From NCBI RefSeq assembly GCF_014635045.1, contig NZ_BMCF01000006.1, positions 1-64,000 of the forward strand: a stretch of 64,000 nt of DNA. Reading direction: 5' to 3'. Under the pieces are notes generated by a model that did no database searches, was not told the origin of the DNA, and worked only from the letters and a program-made list of their open reading frames with translations. Of the stretch, positions 39,181 through 48,603 are shown one piece after another. The DNA comes from Staphylococcus nepalensis (lineage in GTDB: Bacteria; Bacillota; Bacilli; Staphylococcales; Staphylococcaceae). Each line of letters begins with the position of its first letter. Position 1 is the stretch's first letter. Made by a program: the position numbers and the translations under genes.

Positions 39181-40360
39181 TATTAACTATAACTCAAATA
39201 AAAACTTTATAATTATGTTGATCATTTTATTTTTAATGGAGTTTGCTAGAGGTATGTACGTGCTTAGTTATTTAGCGTTACTTCCGACAGCAACTTCTAT
39301 TGCGGTAGGTGTTACATCTATCGCTATTTCTATTCACTTTATTGCTGATGCGTCCACAAATTTTGTCATTGGATTTTTACTTAAACGCTTAGGCACCAAG
39401 CTTGTGTTAACACTGGGTTTCTTATTAGCTTTTGGTAGCTTATTTTTAGTGATTTGGTTCCCAACATCACCCATTATATTAATCACGAGTGCTATCTTAT
39501 TAGGTATTGCCGTTAGTCCAATTTGGGTAATTATGCTAGCAAGTGTAGATGAAAAAAATCGCGGTAAGCAAATGGGCTATGTTTATTTCTCGTGGCTTTT
39601 AGGTTTATTAGTCGGTATGGTCGGCATGAACTTGATATTTAAAATACATCCAACACAATTCGCTTTTATGATGTCACTCTTCGTACTCATAGCATGGATT
39701 TTATATTATTTTGTTAAAATACGGCTTACAAATTACAATACAAGACCTGTTAAACAACAACTAGGCCAAATTGTAAATGTGACTAAACGTCATCTCATCT
39801 TGTTCCCAGGTATTTTATTACAAGGTGCATCTATCACAGCCCTAGTACCCATACTACCTACATATGCAACAAAAGTCGTCGGGGTTTCAACCGTTGAATA
39901 TACAATGGCAATCATTATTGGCGGCATCGGTTGTACAGTCTCTATGCTATTTTTATCTAAAATTATCGATAAAAACGGGACATCTTTTATGTATGGCATT
40001 ATATTTAGCGGATTTGTCTTATACACTTTAATGATATTTACATTATCTATTATCACAGACATTAAAATCGTTTGGGGTCTTGCGTTATTTATAGGGCTAA
40101 TGTACGGCATCTTATTACCTGCATGGAATACATTTATGGCGAGTCATATTCATATGGATGAACAAGAAGAGACTTGGGGGGTGTTTAACAGTGTACAAGG
40201 GTTTGGATCAATGATTGGTCCACTTGTTGGAGGATTAATCACAGAATTCTCTAAATCAGTTAATAACACTTTCTATTTTTCAGCACTAGTATTTTTATTT
40301 TTAGCAATATTTTACGGCATATATTTTGTTAAAAATAAAAACAAACATCAGCATAGCTAA
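39158..40360 (+). CDS. ltaA: Glycolipid flippase LtaA (MFS)
   Basis: Moves diglucosyl-diacylglycerol across the membrane for lipoteichoic acid assembly. A 400-residue MFS transporter with about 12 helices. It retains the N-terminal acidic/arginine segment [19 protein letters not shown] known from S. aureus LtaA and [13 protein letters not shown] at the inter-helix loop. The ATG at 39158 follows GGAAAGG by 9 bases; an earlier ATG at 39128 lies deeper inside ugtP and lacks a site. It forms an operon with ugtP. Confidence 0.92.
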   Translation: MQSSSLNDINYNSNKNFIIMLIILFLMEFARGMYVLSYLALLPTATSIAVGVTSIAISIHFIADASTNFVIGFLLKRLGTKLVLTLGFLLAFGSLFLVIWFPTSPIILITSAILLGIAVSPIWVIMLASVDEKNRGKQMGYVYFSWLLGLLVGMVGMNLIFKIHPTQFAFMMSLFVLIAWILYYFVKIRLTNYNTRPVKQQLGQIVNVTKRHLILFPGILLQGASITALVPILPTYATKVVGVSTVEYTMAIIIGGIGCTVSMLFLSKIIDKNGTSFMYGIIFSGFVLYTLMIFTLSIITDIKIVWGLALFIGLMYGILLPAWNTFMASHIHMDEQEETWGVFNSVQGFGSMIGPLVGGLITEFSKSVNNTFYFSALVFLFLAIFYGIYFVKNKNKHQHS

Positions 40361-40382
40361 TTTAAACAAACCATTCACAAGT

Positions 40383-40441
40383 AAAAAGGGGTCGCTATCC
40401 TTTTAGACATCCTCTAAAAGTTGATAGTGACTCCTTTTTAG
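40383..40441 (+). terminator. Terminator of ugtP-ltaA
   Basis: A long imperfect hairpin: AAAAAGGGGTCGCTATC pairs with GATAGTGACTCCTTTTT, then TTTTAGA with TCTAAAA at the top. It has T-runs on both sides and may also end the minus-strand yjcG-like transcript. Confidence 0.85.
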
Positions 40442-40489
40442 TTTCAATATTATATTTTCGGTCATCGAAATATAAGTTCATCTAAAATA

Positions 40490-40999
40490 TTATGCAAAAT
40501 TGAAATTCTCTAATACTTTCCATTTTTCAGCACTTTCGTCATAATAAACTAAAGAAAGTTGCTCAATTGCTTCTTTATAGTCAATACCCGCTAAGTTCAA
40601 TTGACCAAAGATGTCTTCGAACTCTTGACTCGTCAAGCCTTGTGCAATTGTAAAATGTGGCACAAATGGATGTTCCGGACGACCATAAAAATCACCACTG
40701 TTAAATTGGTTAAATAATTTTTCTAAAGTTTCAGTTTTTGCTACTTTAAAATAAATTACGTTTGTAATTGGCGCAAAGTTAGATGCCTTTGTCGCGTGTA
40801 CTTCAACAGGTGGTATCCCCTCGATTCTTGATTTGATTGTCTCTTTGACAGCTTCAAGATCACTTTCGTTTATTTTGAAATGTTCTTTAATCGTAATATG
40901 TGGCATGATTGTTGCATAATGCGCATCATAACGTTTACGATATGCGTTCACTTCATCTTGAAATGCTTTTGACGGAATTAATGCTAATCCTAAAATCAT
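40490..40999 (-). CDS. HXTX-type 2H phosphoesterase (YjcG-like)
   Basis: A 169-residue 2H phosphoesterase with both His motifs, HITIKEHF (about 33-40) and HFTIAQGL (about 114-121), as in the 2'-5' RNA ligase superfamily and B. subtilis YjcG. Acts on cyclic or 2'-5' phosphodiesters by family; the true substrate is unknown. It lies 86 bases downstream of the esterase gene on the same strand, the same pairing as yjcH-yjcG in B. subtilis. Confidence 0.85.
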   Translation of the reverse strand: MILGLALIPSKAFQDEVNAYRKRYDAHYATIMPHITIKEHFKINESDLEAVKETIKSRIEGIPPVEVHATKASNFAPITNVIYFKVAKTETLEKLFNQFNSGDFYGRPEHPFVPHFTIAQGLTSQEFEDIFGQLNLAGIDYKEAIEQLSLVYYDESAEKWKVLENFNFA

Positions 41000-41084
41000 T
41001 TAAATTCCTCCTTTGTTTAACATAACTACATTATATCAAATTTCATAAAAATTCGTTACTTTTAACTAAATTTCCTTCAGATAA

Positions 41085-41831
41085 TCAAAAAGAAATATTA
41101 TCTGATAAAAAATATTTTAATAAATCATCTAGTAAATTTTTCCACGATTTCCATCTATGTCCGCCTTCGAACTCTGTATAATGGTAGGTAATGCTACTAT
41201 TTTCAATAATTGTCCTAAGCTGGCGGTTAGGCGTTAAAAAATCTGCGCTTTTACCTGTAGTTGGCAGGGCAAAATCGTCTTCTTCTAACCCAACTGTATG
41301 CCAAATTGTCAATTGTTCCTGAAATTGACAACGCTCAATCAATGTTTGTATTACATCATCATGTTGAGGACTTAAAAGGCCGGCTTGACTAAATATTCTT
41401 GGATATGATAATGCTGTCATTAACGCTGCACTTCCAGCTAGACTATCACCTAGCACCACCCTACCATTACCTACCTTATAAGTTGGAAACTGAGCATCAA
41501 TATACGGTAAAATTTCGTTAGCCATAGCTTTCACCGTCAAAGGCGTGCGAATTCCTCGTGGGTGAAATTCAGCTCTCCGTTTTTCAACATCTTCATAGTG
41601 AAATCCTACAAAGATAGCTCTTTCTATTTCATTTGCTTCCCATAATTTCTCGTATGTTCTGTGAATTTTCCCAAAACTGAAAAAATCTAAACCATCAAAA
41701 CAAAAGATAACTTTATATTTAAACAGTTCTGTAAAATCTTTAGGTAAATAAATAGACAATGTTACATCTCTATCTAATATTTTACTAGGAAAATCTATCT
41801 TATTTATTCTTCCTGGTTGAAAATGATCCAT
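41085..41831 (-). CDS. Putative esterase (YjcH/enterochelin-esterase-like)
   Basis: A 248-residue alpha/beta hydrolase. It opens with the esterase-D type strand DVTLSIYLPKDFTELFKYKVIFCFDGLDFF, followed by IFVGFHYEDVEKRRAEFHPRG and the nucleophile elbow LGDSLAGSAAL. The C-terminal His is in EFEGGHRWKSW. Similar to B. subtilis YjcH. Substrate unknown; possibly a small ester or phosphorylated product. First of a two-gene unit with the HXTX phosphoesterase. Confidence 0.78.
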   Translation of the reverse strand: MDHFQPGRINKIDFPSKILDRDVTLSIYLPKDFTELFKYKVIFCFDGLDFFSFGKIHRTYEKLWEANEIERAIFVGFHYEDVEKRRAEFHPRGIRTPLTVKAMANEILPYIDAQFPTYKVGNGRVVLGDSLAGSAALMTALSYPRIFSQAGLLSPQHDDVIQTLIERCQFQEQLTIWHTVGLEEDDFALPTTGKSADFLTPNRQLRTIIENSSITYHYTEFEGGHRWKSWKNLLDDLLKYFLSDNISF

Positions 41832-41832
41832 A

Positions 41833-41884
41833 AAAAAATGCGCCCCCTCGTAGTCTTAATGACATTGTACCAAGAGACGCATTA
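41833..41884 (-). terminator. Terminator of the symporter gene
   Basis: On the minus strand AATGCG pairs with CGCATT, with CTC/GAG inside, followed by TTTTTTTATGG. It ends two bases before the esterase start codon, so the two units are tightly packed. Confidence 0.65.
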
Positions 41885-41930
41885 TTTTAAAATAAATCGA
41901 TTAAAATCCATCTAATTTCCATATTTAGTT

Positions 41931-43502
41931 TTAATCATTTATGTTTTCTTTTCTTAAACGTTCCGGGTAATCTTTTAACCAAAATACAGCGTTAGGTACT
42001 TCCTCAGGATCTGGTTTATATATTGCTTTTTTACCAGAACCTAATTGTTTTTTCTGCATTTCATAATCTTTTAATGCATTAATGGCAGGCTTGTGTAATA
42101 ACCAAATCGCAATAATATTAAGCCACGCCATCATTCCTACGCCTAAATCTCCCATTAACCACGCGATATCTGCTGTTTTGACAGCACCGTATACTGTAGC
42201 TAAAATCAAGACAATTCTTGTTATATTAATAAATATAAAAGAAGTTCTAAAATTTGCATTTCTTGTTAAATACGCAATATTCGTCTCTGCGATATAGTAA
42301 TATGCCAAAATAGTAGTAAAAGCAAAGAAAAACAATGCTATAGCTATAAAATAAGAGCCTAATCCAGAGAATGCAGGGTCAAAGTGGTAACTGCCTCCTT
42401 GTAACGCTTTATCTATACCTGCCTGTGCATACATTGCTGTACCGGAATAATCTTTATCACCATTAGACATTTCCACAAAAATACCATTATCCTTAATTAA
42501 GCTTGCCTTATCACTCGGTGTATTGCCACCGTCAGTTACATTGTAAGTACCTGAAAGTAAAATGATCAGTGCAGTAGCTGTACAAACAAATAATGTGTCT
42601 ATATAGACTGAGAAAGCTTGAACTAAACCTTGCTTAGCTGGGTGTGAAACTTCAGCTGCTGCTGCTGCGTGTGGTCCAGTCCCTTGGCCCGCTTCATTGG
42701 AATAGAGTCCTCTTTTTACACCAATTTCAATCATAGCGCCTACAATGCCACCAAACGCCGCTTCCATCCCAAATGCAGATTTAAATATTAATGCAAAGAG
42801 TGCAGGCACTGCTTCAATATTAATGATAATAATAATAACTGCCATTAATATATATATTATTGCCATAAATGGTACCACTGCAGTTGCAGCATTAGCAATC
42901 CACTTGATACCGCCAAATATAATTAGTCCAATAATGATTGCTAAGAAAATAGCAATCACCCAAGGATTTAACTGGAATGCATTTTTCATTGAACTAGATA
43001 TTGCGTTTGATTGAACACCGGGCAACAATAATCCTACTGAAATAACAGTGACAATCGCAAAAATCAAACCATATATTTTCCCTGTTTTCCCCTTAATGCC
43101 ATATTCAATATAAAAAGCTGGCCCGCCTCGGTACTGACCCTTTTCATCACGTTTATATATTTGGCCAAGTGTAGATTCAATAAACGCACTACTCGCGCCT
43201 AGAAAAGACGTAGCCCACATCCAAAATACTGCGCCAGGTCCTCCAATAAATATCGCTGTAGATACACCTACGATATTACCAGTACCTACACGACCGGCTA
43301 AAGATAATGCAATTGCTTGAAAACTTGAAATACCTGTTGGTGATTTTTCCCCTTGAAACATCAACCTTATCATTTCTTTAAAATGTCTTACTTGGAAAAA
43401 TTTCATAAATAGTGAAAATAAAATCCCCGTGATAAGTAAACCGTAAACTAAAGGCTTGCTCCAAACAATGTCATAAAGCCAAGTTAAAAAACCTTCTATC
43501 AT
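41931..43502 (-). CDS. alsT: Sodium:alanine/glycine symporter (AGCS family)
   Basis: A 523-residue integral membrane protein with about 11 helices that brings in alanine, glycine or related amino acids with Na+. Family signatures are LSLAGRVGTGNIVGVSTAI (near 66-84), MWATSFLGASSAFIESTLGQIYK, and GLYSNEAGQGTGPHAAAAAEVSHPAKQG. A soluble insertion (about 325-375, NGDKDYSGTAMYAQAG) sits between helices. The substrate (alanine, glycine or glutamine) is not decided by sequence, so the symbol is by similarity. Confidence 0.82.
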   Translation of the reverse strand: MIEGFLTWLYDIVWSKPLVYGLLITGILFSLFMKFFQVRHFKEMIRLMFQGEKSPTGISSFQAIALSLAGRVGTGNIVGVSTAIFIGGPGAVFWMWATSFLGASSAFIESTLGQIYKRDEKGQYRGGPAFYIEYGIKGKTGKIYGLIFAIVTVISVGLLLPGVQSNAISSSMKNAFQLNPWVIAIFLAIIIGLIIFGGIKWIANAATAVVPFMAIIYILMAVIIIIINIEAVPALFALIFKSAFGMEAAFGGIVGAMIEIGVKRGLYSNEAGQGTGPHAAAAAEVSHPAKQGLVQAFSVYIDTLFVCTATALIILLSGTYNVTDGGNTPSDKASLIKDNGIFVEMSNGDKDYSGTAMYAQAGIDKALQGGSYHFDPAFSGLGSYFIAIALFFFAFTTILAYYYIAETNIAYLTRNANFRTSFIFINITRIVLILATVYGAVKTADIAWLMGDLGVGMMAWLNIIAIWLLHKPAINALKDYEMQKKQLGSGKKAIYKPDPEEVPNAVFWLKDYPERLRKENIND

Positions 43503-43835
43503 AACTTATCCCCCTTGTTTAACCATTATAGAAAATGATATTTTTTCATATTATACACATATATTAGGTTCCGCGCAACGCATTTTTTTAGTTATTATTT
43601 TCACAATTTATATATTAAGTTATGAAATTTTATAGAAAGTATATTAATAAATATTATATTTATTAAAACGAATACCACACTATTTATTAAAATTTCTTAT
43701 ATATTCATATTATGCGAATCCTTTATTATAAATATATTTTCTACGCGTAGATTCACAATTTTATCTTTTGTTCTATCTTTTTTTAAGATATACTGAATAG
43801 TAAATTCAAATAAAGTTTTTAGGAGGAACCGTCCT
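43503..43835. other. AT-rich spacer between divergent alsT and the AI-2E transporter
   Basis: About 330 bp with promoters for both genes expected. No conserved RNA or strong consensus promoter was identified. Confidence 0.4.
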
Positions 43836-44921
43836 ATGCTTAACAAGGTATGGTTTAGAACAGGAATCGCTTTATTAATCCTGTTTTTACTAGTCAAATT
43901 AGTAATGGAAGTACACACTATCTTTACACCTTTTATTATTATTCTTCAATCGGTGTTATTACCATTGTTACTAAGTGGCTTCTTATTTTATATTTGTTTA
44001 CCTTTTCAAAAAATACTTGAAAAAAATAAAATCCCGCGCTGGGGTAGTATCACAATCATCTTTATAGGATTAATTATAATCATAGGTATTGTTATTGGCG
44101 TGTTAGCTCCGTTAATTGCCGAACAAATTGAAAACTTAGTAAATCAAATACCAGCTTTACAACATGAAGCTCAACACATTATAAACTTTGCGTTAGACCA
44201 GATGGAAAGATTACCTAATGACGTAACAGATAGAATTAATAAAATGGTTCAGTCTATGAGCGATAGCATCGCTGGCATTCTATCCAACTCGTTAGGATAC
44301 CTTACATCATTTATTTCTACTTTGTTCTTACTAATAATGGTTCCGTTCTTCTTGATTTATATGTTAAAAGATCATGAACGTTTTATACCTTTTATCGCAA
44401 GATTGTTTAAAGGAGATAGAAAAGTATTTACTGTAGAATTATTGAAGGATTTAAATGAAACAGTTAAATCTTATATTCAAGGGCAAGTTACAGTTAGTAT
44501 TATTCTCGGAATTATTTTATATATTGGTTATTCCATTGTAGGTCTAAATTATACACTTTTACTTGTTATGTTCGCTTGTGTAGCTAATATGATTCCTTTC
44601 TTAGGTCCTTGGATGGCTTTTGTTCCTGCAGGGGTCATTGCTATTATACAAAGTCCTACTATATTCATTTGGGTATGTATCATCACACTTGTTGCACAAC
44701 AACTTGAAGGTAACGTGATTACGCCTAATGTAATGGGTAAATCTCTTAGCATTCATCCATTAACTATTATTGTAGTCATTTTAGCTGCTGGGAATCTAGG
44801 TGGATTCGGCCTTATCTTAATAGCTGTACCACTATACGCGGTAATTAAGACTGTAGTTCGCAACGTGTTCCGTTATCGACAAGATATTATCGCTAAAGCA
44901 AATAGCGATGTAAAAGAATAA
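43836..44921 (+). CDS. AI-2E family transporter
   Basis: A 361-residue membrane protein with eight helices in the AI-2E (TqsA/YdbI) arrangement: two N-terminal pairs, a cytoplasmic-looking central segment (about 105-150) with amphipathic helices, then FFLIYMLKDHERFIPF, and the C-terminal motif NMIPFLGPWMAFVPAGVIAI and QQLEGNVITPNVMG. The family exports small molecules or ions; the AI-2 role is shown only in E. coli TqsA. AGGAGG lies 8 bases before the ATG. Confidence 0.85.
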   Translation: MLNKVWFRTGIALLILFLLVKLVMEVHTIFTPFIIILQSVLLPLLLSGFLFYICLPFQKILEKNKIPRWGSITIIFIGLIIIIGIVIGVLAPLIAEQIENLVNQIPALQHEAQHIINFALDQMERLPNDVTDRINKMVQSMSDSIAGILSNSLGYLTSFISTLFLLIMVPFFLIYMLKDHERFIPFIARLFKGDRKVFTVELLKDLNETVKSYIQGQVTVSIILGIILYIGYSIVGLNYTLLLVMFACVANMIPFLGPWMAFVPAGVIAIIQSPTIFIWVCIITLVAQQLEGNVITPNVMGKSLSIHPLTIIVVILAAGNLGGFGLILIAVPLYAVIKTVVRNVFRYRQDIIAKANSDVKE

Positions 44922-45040
44922 AATAATTGGTAAACATTAACAAAAGCAATATGTAAATCTAATTAATTATAAAAAGTTGCTTGTCTTGCCTATAATAAAA
45001 AAGCTAGGATATCAATATCTCTGCCGCCTGATTAAAGAAT

Positions 45041-45090
45041 AAACGTCCATTTCTATTGAAATAATATAGCAATGGACGTTTTACTTGTTT
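45041..45090 (+). terminator. Terminator after the AI-2E transporter gene
   Basis: AAACGTCCAT (45041-45050) pairs with ATGGACGTTT (45072-45081), then TTACTTGTTTTT. A weaker stem extends into the loop. Confidence 0.8.
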
Positions 45091-45769
45091 TTATGAAATT
45101 TTATCTCGTTGAGCTACTATTTTTCTTACATTGTATGATTTTAGGGCAAATACAAGTTTTTGTTTGTCTTTGTCCCCCACATTGCTCTGAATTTTAAATC
45201 ATTCTTTTGGTTTGGTTCAATCTTCGTTCCTTTACGTAAATTGTGTTCTAAATTCATCCAACGCGTTATTGTGCCAAATCTGTATCAGTATTTTTAAATT
45301 TCTAATGCGGTTTTATCTTTCATAAGTCCATTGCAGCGTAATCTTATGTCTTGTTATAACCATTACCTATCATAAGTTTCCTTGTTAATTTAATTAAGTG
45401 GTGTTGATTAAAATGATATGTAAATGTAGTAGAAGTTGCGACATGCCTTCAACCAAAAGCAGTACATTAAAACTACAGGTTCAAGTTAAATCTACGCGAA
45501 GCGCGTAAAATAATACAAAGTGTTGTTATAAAATGAGCCCCAAGAAGATACTCTAAGTTAGAAATCTTTTTGGGGCTGAATGTTGGGATTTGTATCCCAA
45601 ACATGTTCGCTTTTAAATAGTATTTGATAACAAACACAAGATAGCATTCAAACATTGCTACATTAATTTCTATCTTGCATTTTAATAAACATTTAATACG
45701 TGAAAATAGTTGAGATACATTGGTATTATAAAGCAATATTATTTTTTATCATATTGGTTTACTCACGAA
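45091..45769. other. Decayed intergenic region before fabI
   Basis: No intact gene is credible. Between about 45330 and 45095 the minus strand reads in fragments that look coding in successive frames (GLMKDKTALEI; then FGTITRWMNLEHNLRKGTK and DLKFRAMWGTKTNKN; then VFALKSYNVRKIVAQRDKIS), separated by stops. It may be a dead gene of unknown identity. A 14-bp hairpin (AGCCCCAAGAAGAT / ATCTTTTTGGGGCT, 45536-45576) and a palindrome TACGCGAAGCGCGTA (45493-45507) follow, which could be mobile-element debris. An 87-codon ORF at 45473-45736 overlaps both and has no ribosome binding site. Confidence 0.4.
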
Positions 45770-46540
45770 TTATTTAACGATATGATAGCCACTATCTACA
45801 TGAATATTTTCTCCTGTAACACCGCTTGATAAATCACTTAATAAATATGCTGCTGTTTTACCAACTTCTTCTTGGTCTACATTACGTTTTAATGGCGCAC
45901 GTTCTTCAATTTCTTTCATAATCGTATTAAATCCACCAACGCCTTTAGCGCTTAGCGTACGGATTGGACCAGCTGAGATTGCATTCACACGAATATTATC
46001 TTCACCAAGATCCAATGCTAAATAACGTACATTGGCTTCTAGACTCGCTTTTGCTACGCCCATTACATTGTAATTCTGTACTGCAAATTCGCCACCTAAA
46101 TAAGTTGTAGCAACGATACTGCCGCCTTCGGGCATAATTTTTTTAGCTTCTCTTGCAACGATTGTTAATGAATATGAGCTAATATCTTGGGCTAATAAGA
46201 AACCATCTCGAGATGTGTCTGAAAAACGTCCTCTCAAATCTTCCATATTAGCAAATGCAATTGAATGGTAAACACCATCAATATGCCCCACTTCTTCACC
46301 AATTTTGGTAAAACCATCGATTACATCGTCATCGTTTTGCACATCTATTTGGTACATACGTGGCGTTTGTTGATCCAATTGTTCTACAAGTTTTTCCATT
46401 TCTTTTCTACTACGATCTTTACGATATGTAAAAACTAATTTCGCACCTAATTTGTCTAATACTTTAGCTACACCAAAACCGATACTACGTTTATTTGCAA
46501 TACCCATAATGACGAATGTTTTATTTTCTAAATTTAACAT
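45770..46540 (-). CDS. fabI: Enoyl-[acyl-carrier-protein] reductase FabI
   Basis: Last reductive step of fatty acid elongation (NADPH/NADH dependent) and the triclosan target. Short-chain dehydrogenase fold with GIANKRSIGFG at the cofactor site. Counting from the ATG at 46540, catalytic Y147, Y157 and K164 fall exactly at the S. aureus positions. A95 and F204, sites of known triclosan-resistance changes, are the susceptible residues. Length 256 equals S. aureus FabI. The start is chosen because AAAGGAG lies 8 bases upstream; nine more in-frame codons are rejected. Single gene. Confidence 0.96.
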   Translation of the reverse strand: MLNLENKTFVIMGIANKRSIGFGVAKVLDKLGAKLVFTYRKDRSRKEMEKLVEQLDQQTPRMYQIDVQNDDDVIDGFTKIGEEVGHIDGVYHSIAFANMEDLRGRFSDTSRDGFLLAQDISSYSLTIVAREAKKIMPEGGSIVATTYLGGEFAVQNYNVMGVAKASLEANVRYLALDLGEDNIRVNAISAGPIRTLSAKGVGGFNTIMKEIEERAPLKRNVDQEEVGKTAAYLLSDLSSGVTGENIHVDSGYHIVK

Positions 46541-46689
46541 GAAAATAACTCCTTTTTTAATTTTCATTTTAAATTGGCTCGAGAATTTATAATCAATACA
46601 CTAATCATTTTGCTCAATGCCAATTCTAACAAACTTCATTTTAACATTGGTTTCATTATTTAAACAATTTATTTTACTAACTTCTATTT

Positions 46690-46752
46690 AAATTAAATAG
46701 GAGTAGGATTGAAATCATACCTTACTAATACGATTTCGTTGCCCACTCCCTT
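46690..46752 (-). terminator. Probable terminator of the UPF0738-to-CPA2 unit
   Basis: On the minus strand AGGGAGTGG pairs with CCTACTCCT (one mismatch) and GAAATC with GATTTC, followed by an AT-rich but broken T-run. Confidence 0.5.
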
Positions 46753-46756
46753 TATA

Positions 46757-48595
46757 TTAATAATAAAATTCTAGTTCACGTTTTAATTCATCAACATATT
46801 CTTTTGAACCTGTCACAATAACTCGGTCTTTATAACGCAATTGTGTATCACCATGAGGTACGATAGATTCATTATTTCTAATAATTCTTACAAAAATAAT
46901 GTCGCCATCAAATGGGAAATTACGTAATTGAATCTGATCATACTGATGGTTTAACATTGCAATTTCATATAATGATGTTTCCACGTTACTTAAAAGGTTT
47001 AGCATATTAGGTGTTTCTATTAAACCTTTCAATAGAATCTTGTTACTCATGAATCCACTAAACACTTCGATACCTTCGCTTTGTAAAGCTTCATCACCTG
47101 TACTTGCTTCTAATCTACAAATAACTCGGTTCACACCGTGGTTTTTAGCCATTAATGCAACTTTTCGGTTAATATCATCGTCGTTTGTAGAGCAAACCAC
47201 GATATCTCTTTCAAATAAACCTAAGCGTTCTAATAAACCTTCTTCATAGTCGGCAATTTCAATCATTGAAATTGCATCGGATAATTTACGTTTATCACTT
47301 AAATCATTTCGATAATAAAGCGAAACTTGGTAAAGTTGCGATGTTAAATTTTGAGCGATCGGTATGGTTAATTGGTTTTTACCAATTAAGCTCACTTCAA
47401 TTTGTCTCGTAGCTTCATCTGGCATTGGGAACATCTTTTTAAATATAATCGGTACAAAAACACATGTTATCACTGCGCTTAAAATTAAAATACCTGATAT
47501 TTCTGAAGATATTGTACCTAGTTGTTCTGCAATCTTCGCCGAAGCAATCACTAAAGACAATGTAGAAGTTAATAGAAATGCTGAAGAAATCGTTGTTTTC
47601 ATATCAAACCATCTACGTATATACACCACTGGTATTAATTTAGATATTAAAAATGCTAATATTAAAAATGGAATAATGATTAATAACGATGGTTCTTTTA
47701 TTAACGTAGGTATATTTAAATCTACACCAACCATTATAAAAAAGATTGGAATAAAGAAGCCATAACCAAATGAATCTAATTTCTCTACCATGTCTTCATC
47801 TGGACCTAATAATGAAACGATTACACCAGCTAAGAAGGCACCTAAAATATTTTCTGCACCAACACCTTCTGCTAAAGCAACCAACATAATGATGAGTGCA
47901 AATACTGCACGAATACCAATTTGCGTCGTGCCATCCATTAACTTCTGCAAGAATTGCGCTTTTTTAAATATACCACCTAAGAAATAGAAGATAATCGCAA
48001 ATACAACCAAGCTACCGATTAACCAAAGTGATGTGCCGCCTGAGGCATGTAAAGCACCATATACAGTTAATAATATCATCGTAACTAAGTCAGCTAAAAC
48101 TGCAACAAGCAAGATAAATTGACCTATAGTCGTACGCATAATATTCATTTCTTTTAAAGTTGGTACAACAACGCCTAATGAAATAGTTGAAATAATAATA
48201 ACCATAAGCAAGATATCGTCAATTAAACCAAACCATTTGAAAGCATATGCTAGGGCAATTGAGATAATCATGATTAACATAAATACAAAGAGCGCTAATT
48301 GTAAATGTCCTGGCTCTTTGCTTTTTTCTTTATCTTTAGTTACGTTTTTTTCTTTTTTAAAGGCTTTAAAATCAATTTCTAGACCACTTAAAAACATTAA
48401 GAAAATAAAGCCTAGCGTTGATAAAATATTTAACATCGCATCACGTTCAACAATATCTAAAAATGAATGACCGATGATGATGCCCATTAATATTTCTGCC
48501 ACAACAACAGGTAAAAACGTAATTCGTAATCTATTTATTAAAATCGGTGTAAAGAACGCTGCCAATACAACGACGACAAGTGATAAAAATTCCAT
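46757..48595 (-). CDS. CPA2 family monovalent cation:proton antiporter with TrkA domains
   Basis: A 612-residue membrane protein. An N-terminal Na+/H+ exchanger domain with about 12 helices (1-385; AEILMGIIIGHSFLDIV, AEGVGAENILGAFLAGVIVSLLGPDEDM, GFFIPIFFIMVGVDL) is followed by a cytosolic TrkA-N-like region (about 395-520) and a TrkA-C domain (about 525-612, GDIIFVRIIRNNESIVPHGDT). The arrangement resembles KefB/KefC-like K+/H+ exchangers. Ion specificity is unknown. It follows mgtE by 8 bases, so ion transporters are co-expressed. Confidence 0.85.
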   Translation of the reverse strand: MEFLSLVVVVLAAFFTPILINRLRITFLPVVVAEILMGIIIGHSFLDIVERDAMLNILSTLGFIFLMFLSGLEIDFKAFKKEKNVTKDKEKSKEPGHLQLALFVFMLIMIISIALAYAFKWFGLIDDILLMVIIISTISLGVVVPTLKEMNIMRTTIGQFILLVAVLADLVTMILLTVYGALHASGGTSLWLIGSLVVFAIIFYFLGGIFKKAQFLQKLMDGTTQIGIRAVFALIIMLVALAEGVGAENILGAFLAGVIVSLLGPDEDMVEKLDSFGYGFFIPIFFIMVGVDLNIPTLIKEPSLLIIIPFLILAFLISKLIPVVYIRRWFDMKTTISSAFLLTSTLSLVIASAKIAEQLGTISSEISGILILSAVITCVFVPIIFKKMFPMPDEATRQIEVSLIGKNQLTIPIAQNLTSQLYQVSLYYRNDLSDKRKLSDAISMIEIADYEEGLLERLGLFERDIVVCSTNDDDINRKVALMAKNHGVNRVICRLEASTGDEALQSEGIEVFSGFMSNKILLKGLIETPNMLNLLSNVETSLYEIAMLNHQYDQIQLRNFPFDGDIIFVRIIRNNESIVPHGDTQLRYKDRVIVTGSKEYVDELKRELEFYY

Positions 48596-48603
48596 ATACC
48601 CCC

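Noticed and set aside
45473-45736. 87-codon minus-strand ORF before fabI
   Set aside because: No ribosome binding site, crosses a strong hairpin and a palindrome, and the translation resembles no protein family I know. Treated as part of the decayed region.
46560-46640. FapR operator upstream of fabI
   Set aside because: The minus strand has TTAGTGTATTGATTATAA, which shares only one half-site with the TTAGTA-N-TACTAA consensus. Too weak to list.
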